From positions 1 to 9,927 of the forward strand of contig CAAEHZ010000080.1 in NCBI GenBank assembly GCA_900755865.1: a stretch of DNA of 9,927 nt, given 5' to 3'. Positions within the stretch are counted from its first letter, which is position 1; each line of letters begins with the position of its first letter. The position numbers were made by a program, and so were the translations under genes. This stretch comes from Lachnospiraceae bacterium. Its GTDB lineage: Bacteria; Bacillota; Clostridia; Lachnospirales; Lachnospiraceae. The notes beneath the pieces are model-generated. The model was not told the DNA's origin and searched no databases. It was given only the letters and a program-made list of their open reading frames with translations. Positions 7,705-9,927 of the stretch are shown here, piece after piece.

Positions 7705-8100
7705 ATGAACATTGCACTGATTGCACATGATTCAAAAAAGAAGCTGATGCAGAATTTCTGTATCGCATACAGGGGGATTTTAAGTAAGAATGATTTGTAT
7801 GCCACCGGTACAACGGGACGTCTGATTGAAGAGGTGACAAATTTAAACATCCATAAATTTCTGGCAGGCCATCTTGGTGGGGAGCAGCAGATTAGTGCAC
7901 AGATTGAGCATAACCAGATTGATTTGGTTATTTTCTTAAGGGATCCGCTGACCCAGAAGGTGCATGAGCCGGATGCCAACAATGTGCTCAGGCTTTGTGA
8001 TATGTATAATATACCGCTGGCAACCAATCTTGCCAGTGCGGAACTGTTGATTAAGGCTCTGGACAGAGGAGATTTAGAGTGGCGTGAGATGTATAAGTAA
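7705..8100 (+). CDS. mgsA: Methylglyoxal synthase with Glu at the expected catalytic Asp
   Basis: MgsA converts dihydroxyacetone phosphate to methylglyoxal plus phosphate in the cytosol, a bypass of lower glycolysis used when phosphate is short or sugar phosphates accumulate. The 131-residue protein matches the short family form (about 125-150). It has [10 protein letters not shown] (3-12), the phosphate-binding ATGTTG (33-38), [10 protein letters not shown] (53-62), LRDPL (78-82) and HEPD (87-90). Mapped on the E. coli enzyme, H8, G55, D80, H87 and D90 match H19, G66, D91, H98 and D101. E60 replaces the proposed catalytic base D71, and H56 replaces Pro67. The ATG at 7705 follows AGAGAGGGA (7691-7699), 14 bases after rodA. 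The substitution leaves catalytic rate and role uncertain, though the fold is clear. Confidence 0.92.
   Translation: MNIALIAHDSKKKLMQNFCIAYRGILSKNDLYATGTTGRLIEEVTNLNIHKFLAGHLGGEQQISAQIEHNQIDLVIFLRDPLTQKVHEPDANNVLRLCDMYNIPLATNLASAELLIKALDRGDLEWREMYK
8065..8072 (+). promoter_or_regulatory. Ribosome binding site for the carboxypeptidase gene, inside mgsA
   Basis: AGAGGAGA lies within the mgsA 3' end, 11 bases before the GTG at 8084. Spacing is a little long, but no better placed site exists, and a later start would remove the basic end of the lipoprotein signal. Confidence 0.5.
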
Positions 8101-9064
8101 AAAAGGTTCTCTGCTGGCAGGGATGCTGCTTACCCTGTCCCTTGTTTTAAGCGGCTGCGGGGATTTGAAATATGATATGGTGTATCAGACGGATTCCAGC
8201 GTCAGCAGCTTCAATGTGATTTCCAGACAGAACAGGCGGACAGCAACCCCTTTTGCGGCAAATCTCTGCATTGTGACAGAGAACGTAACCCCGGAAACAG
8301 TGAATATGGAAGATGCGGAGGCAGCTGTCCTGTTTGATGTGACAGGCACAGGGGTGCTCTATGCAAAGAATGCCTATGAAACACTGCATCCGGCAAGCCT
8401 GACAAAGGTTATGACGGCACTTGTTGCCTTAAAATATGGCAGGCTGGACCAGACGCTGACTGCCACCAGTGCGGTCAATATTACGGAGTCCGGCGCCCAG
8501 CTCTGCGGATTAAAGGCAGGGGATACCATGACCCTGGACCAGGCGCTCAGGATTCTTCTGGTGTATTCCGCGAATGATGTGGCGATGCTGATTGCGGAGG
8601 GCGTAGGCGGCTCTGTGGAGCAGTTTGTGCAGATGATGAATGATGAGGCAAGGAGTATCGGGGCGACGAATACCAATTTTGCAAATCCCCATGGCTTGAC
8701 CGATGCCAATCATTATACGACAGCATACGATTTGTATCTGATTTTTAATCAGGCGATTCAGTATGATACCTTTAATGAAATTATCCAGATGAACAGTTAC
8801 CAGACCACTTATTACGATAAGAATGGAAAGGCAAAGGAATTTAACAAGCAGACAACCAATCTGTTTATCAGAGGGGATTATAAAACCTCCTCCAATGTCA
8901 ATGTAATCGGCGGAAAAACCGGTACTACCAATGCGGCGGGACACTGTCTGATGCTGCTTTCCAGGGATGCGAACGGTTCTCCCTATATCTCCGTAATCCT
9001 GCGTTCCTCCTCTACGGACGGACTTTATACGGAGATGGTGGATTTGCTGGATGAGATTCCCTAA
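8084..9064 (+). CDS. Lipoprotein-type D-alanyl-D-alanine carboxypeptidase (peptidase S11, PBP5-like)
   Basis: This is a low-molecular-weight PBP that removes the terminal D-Ala from pentapeptide stems outside the membrane and so limits cross-linking. The 326-residue precursor starts with a basic end and a hydrophobic core that ends in the lipobox LSGC, with C25 as the lipidated residue. A spacer of about 50 residues precedes the catalytic domain (about 78-322). The three motifs are S105-L-T-K108, S162-A-N164 and K278-T-G280, and NFANPHGL (about 200-207) is also typical of S11 enzymes. It lacks the C-terminal beta domain and amphipathic anchor of PBP5/DacA; the lipid anchor probably replaces that anchor. 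The GTG start lies inside mgsA (17-base overlap), which suggests coupling. Related names are DacA, DacB and DacF; I cannot assign one. Confidence in the family is high, in the exact start moderate. Confidence 0.9.
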   Translation: MRCISKKGSLLAGMLLTLSLVLSGCGDLKYDMVYQTDSSVSSFNVISRQNRRTATPFAANLCIVTENVTPETVNMEDAEAAVLFDVTGTGVLYAKNAYETLHPASLTKVMTALVALKYGRLDQTLTATSAVNITESGAQLCGLKAGDTMTLDQALRILLVYSANDVAMLIAEGVGGSVEQFVQMMNDEARSIGATNTNFANPHGLTDANHYTTAYDLYLIFNQAIQYDTFNEIIQMNSYQTTYYDKNGKAKEFNKQTTNLFIRGDYKTSSNVNVIGGKTGTTNAAGHCLMLLSRDANGSPYISVILRSSSTDGLYTEMVDLLDEIP

Positions 9065-9071
9065 ATAGTGG

Positions 9072-9100
9072 TTGTTTTTTGAGGCGTCATCCCTTATAAT
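9072..9100 (+). promoter_or_regulatory. Sigma-A-type promoter for the P-loop gene
   Basis: TTGTTT (9072-9077) is followed after 17 bases by a perfect TATAAT (9095-9100), 42 bases before the ATG at 9143. A second perfect TATAAT sits at 9116-9121 but has no good -35 at the right distance. The promoter lies just after the carboxypeptidase stop, so the downstream gene probably has its own transcript in addition to read-through; I see no terminator after 9064. Confidence 0.6.
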
Positions 9101-9129
9101 TTAGGTAACAGGCAATATAATACTACTAT

Positions 9130-9136
9130 AGGAGGG
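9130..9136 (+). promoter_or_regulatory. Strong ribosome binding site of the P-loop gene
   Basis: AGGAGGG lies six bases before the ATG at 9143 and is a near-perfect match to the anti-Shine-Dalgarno sequence. It suggests efficient translation and fixes the start. Confidence 0.8.
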
Positions 9137-9142
9137 TTTCCA

Positions 9143-9562
9143 ATGGTGAAATTAATTGTGGGTGAAAAGGGCAAGGGCAAGACAAAAAAGCTGTTAGATA
9201 TGGTGAACAGCAGAGTAAAGGAATTGAACGGCAATATTGTCTATCTGGACAAGAGCACCAAACATATGTATGAACTGAATAATAAGGTGCGTCTGATTGA
9301 TGTATCTCAGTACATGTTGGAGAGCGGCGCAGAGTTTGCTGGTTTTGTAAGTGGTATTATTTCACAGGATCATGATTTGCAGGAAATGTATTTTGACAGC
9401 TTTTTAAAGATTGCACATCTGGAAAATGAGGACATTGTGGAAACCGTCCAGAAGCTTGAAAAAATCGGGGAAGCTTTCCATGTTAACTTTATACTGAGTG
9501 TTTCCATGGATGAATCAAAGCTGCCGGAGGCATTAAAGGATAAGATAGAGATTTCTTTATAA
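9143..9562 (+). CDS. Small P-loop (Walker A) protein of unknown function
   Basis: This 139-residue soluble protein begins MVKLIVGEKGKGKTKKLLDM. It contains a Walker A motif G7-E-K-G-K-G-K13-T14 directly after the first beta strand, so nucleotide binding is likely. A second strand (IVYLDKS, about residues 32-38) and a late hydrophobic strand (VNFILSVSMDE, 114-124) could complete a small Rossmann-type sheet. I see no convincing Walker B acidic pair, sensor or nucleic-acid-binding motif. The chain is far shorter than true PilT-type ATPases, so a twitching-motility label would be misleading. There is no signal peptide or membrane segment. The gene has its own promoter and a strong terminator, so it is probably regulated separately from the cell-shape operon, although its position suggests a conserved neighbourhood. 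The function is not known to me. Confidence 0.85.
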   Translation: MVKLIVGEKGKGKTKKLLDMVNSRVKELNGNIVYLDKSTKHMYELNNKVRLIDVSQYMLESGAEFAGFVSGIISQDHDLQEMYFDSFLKIAHLENEDIVETVQKLEKIGEAFHVNFILSVSMDESKLPEALKDKIEISL

Positions 9563-9588
9563 ACATACGGTAATGGAGTAAGATTTTT

Positions 9589-9620
9589 ACAAAAGCCTCG
9601 TTGGACGGGGCTTTTGTTTC
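9589..9620 (+). terminator. Intrinsic terminator after the P-loop gene
   Basis: ACAAAAGCCTCG (9589-9600) pairs with CGGGGCTTTTGT (9606-9617) as a 12-bp stem (one G-T pair) around the loop TTGGA. The 3' arm and flank form a T-rich run ending at 9620. It lies 26 bases after the stop of the P-loop gene and separates it from the next gene. Confidence 0.9.
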
Positions 9621-9638
9621 GTACTGATATATCACGGC

Positions 9639-9649
9639 GGGAGGAAGGA
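9639..9649 (+). promoter_or_regulatory. Ribosome binding site of the truncated membrane-protein gene
   Basis: A purine-rich GGGAGGAAGGA run ends five bases before the TTG at 9655. It supports that start over the in-frame ATG at 9715, which lies inside the predicted membrane segment. An in-frame TGA at 9625 excludes any start much further upstream. Confidence 0.6.
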
Positions 9650-9654
9650 AAGGC

Positions 9655-9927
9655 TTGGCGCAGAGAAACAGCAAAGTAAGAAAATACAGAAAACCTTTGA
9701 ACCTGAATATTGGTATGATAATTTTTGGGGTTATTTTTATTTATGTGGTGATTTGCGTTATCCTGTATTTTCAGACAGGGCGGATTGTGCGTTATGAGGT
9801 AAAGGAAGGTTCTCTGACAACAGATAATACATACCGGGGAATTGCCCTGCGGAGTGAAACGCTCATGACCGTGGGAGCGGCGGGGTATGTCAATTATTAT
9901 GCCAGAGAGGGGGAAAGGGGTGCTAAA
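9655..9927 (+). CDS. HlyD-like membrane adaptor protein, N-terminal 91 residues (3' end outside window)
   Basis: The frame is open from a TTG at 9655 to the window edge. The product starts with a strongly basic cytoplasmic end (AQRNSKVRKYRKP). One membrane segment follows (about residues 19-41, with MIIFGVIFIYVVICVILYF), then an extracellular part with YEVKEGSL, IALRSET and GYVNYYAREG. A single N-terminal anchor followed by a short beta strand rich in YEV..GSL and a G-Y-V-N-Y-Y turn resembles the HlyD/biotinyl-lipoyl-like adaptor proteins found in Clostridia. The lipoyl-like hairpin would continue beyond the window. Whether it serves an exporter or has a cell-envelope role cannot be told from this piece. 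I chose TTG for its strong ribosome binding site and because ATG 9715 would cut into the membrane segment. Confidence 0.65.
   Translation, partial: MAQRNSKVRKYRKPLNLNIGMIIFGVIFIYVVICVILYFQTGRIVRYEVKEGSLTTDNTYRGIALRSETLMTVGAAGYVNYYAREGERGAK

Noticed and set aside
9065..9094. Terminator after the carboxypeptidase gene
   Set aside because: There is a T-run at 9075-9080 but no stem before it.
9601..9630. Promoter for the HlyD-like gene formed by TTGGAC and TGATAT
   Set aside because: Both boxes match consensus at only about half of the positions, and the -35 falls in the terminator loop.
1..9927. Mobile elements, CRISPR repeats, defence or toxin systems
   Set aside because: No direct-repeat array, transposase motif, inverted-repeat boundary, tRNA or composition break was seen; all genes are on one strand and housekeeping in type.

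Overview
The window is a compact, entirely plus-strand stretch of a Gram-positive, rod-type bacterial chromosome. It carries the cell-elongation and division-site machinery. Moderate GC, strong AGGAGG-type ribosome binding sites, frequent TTG/GTG starts, a long PBP2 with an internal insert, minCDE placed between PBP2 and rodA, and mgsA directly after rodA all point to the class Clostridia. Lachnospiraceae is the most likely family (inference from gene order and protein character; no search was run).

Layout. Positions 1-9064 read as one probable operon: mreB (3' end only), mreC, mreD, mrdA (PBP2), minC, minD, minE, rodA, mgsA and a lipoprotein-type D-alanyl-D-alanine carboxypeptidase. Neighbouring genes overlap or lie 11-40 bp apart, except for a 116-bp gap between minC and minD that holds a weak hairpin with a T-run. 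After the carboxypeptidase comes a 78-bp gap with a good sigma-A-like promoter, which probably drives a 139-residue P-loop protein of unknown function. That gene is followed by a strong hairpin terminator. The window ends inside a single-pass membrane protein that resembles HlyD-type adaptor proteins.

How the genes work together. MreB, MreC and MreD scaffold the elongasome. RodA (SEDS glycan polymerase) and PBP2 (class B transpeptidase) form its synthetic core. MinC, MinD and MinE (the E. coli-type oscillator with a real MinE) keep the FtsZ ring away from the poles. The carboxypeptidase trims pentapeptides made by this machinery. Methylglyoxal synthase is the metabolic outlier, a bypass enzyme at dihydroxyacetone phosphate.

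I see no mobile element, CRISPR array, tRNA, rRNA or defence system, and no gene-free stretch over 300 bases. The order is largely a conserved housekeeping one. The points most worth a second look are the roughly 240-residue insertion inside the PBP2 transpeptidase domain, a possible Zn site near its active serine, an Asp-to-Glu change at the expected catalytic base of MgsA, and the uncharacterised P-loop protein.
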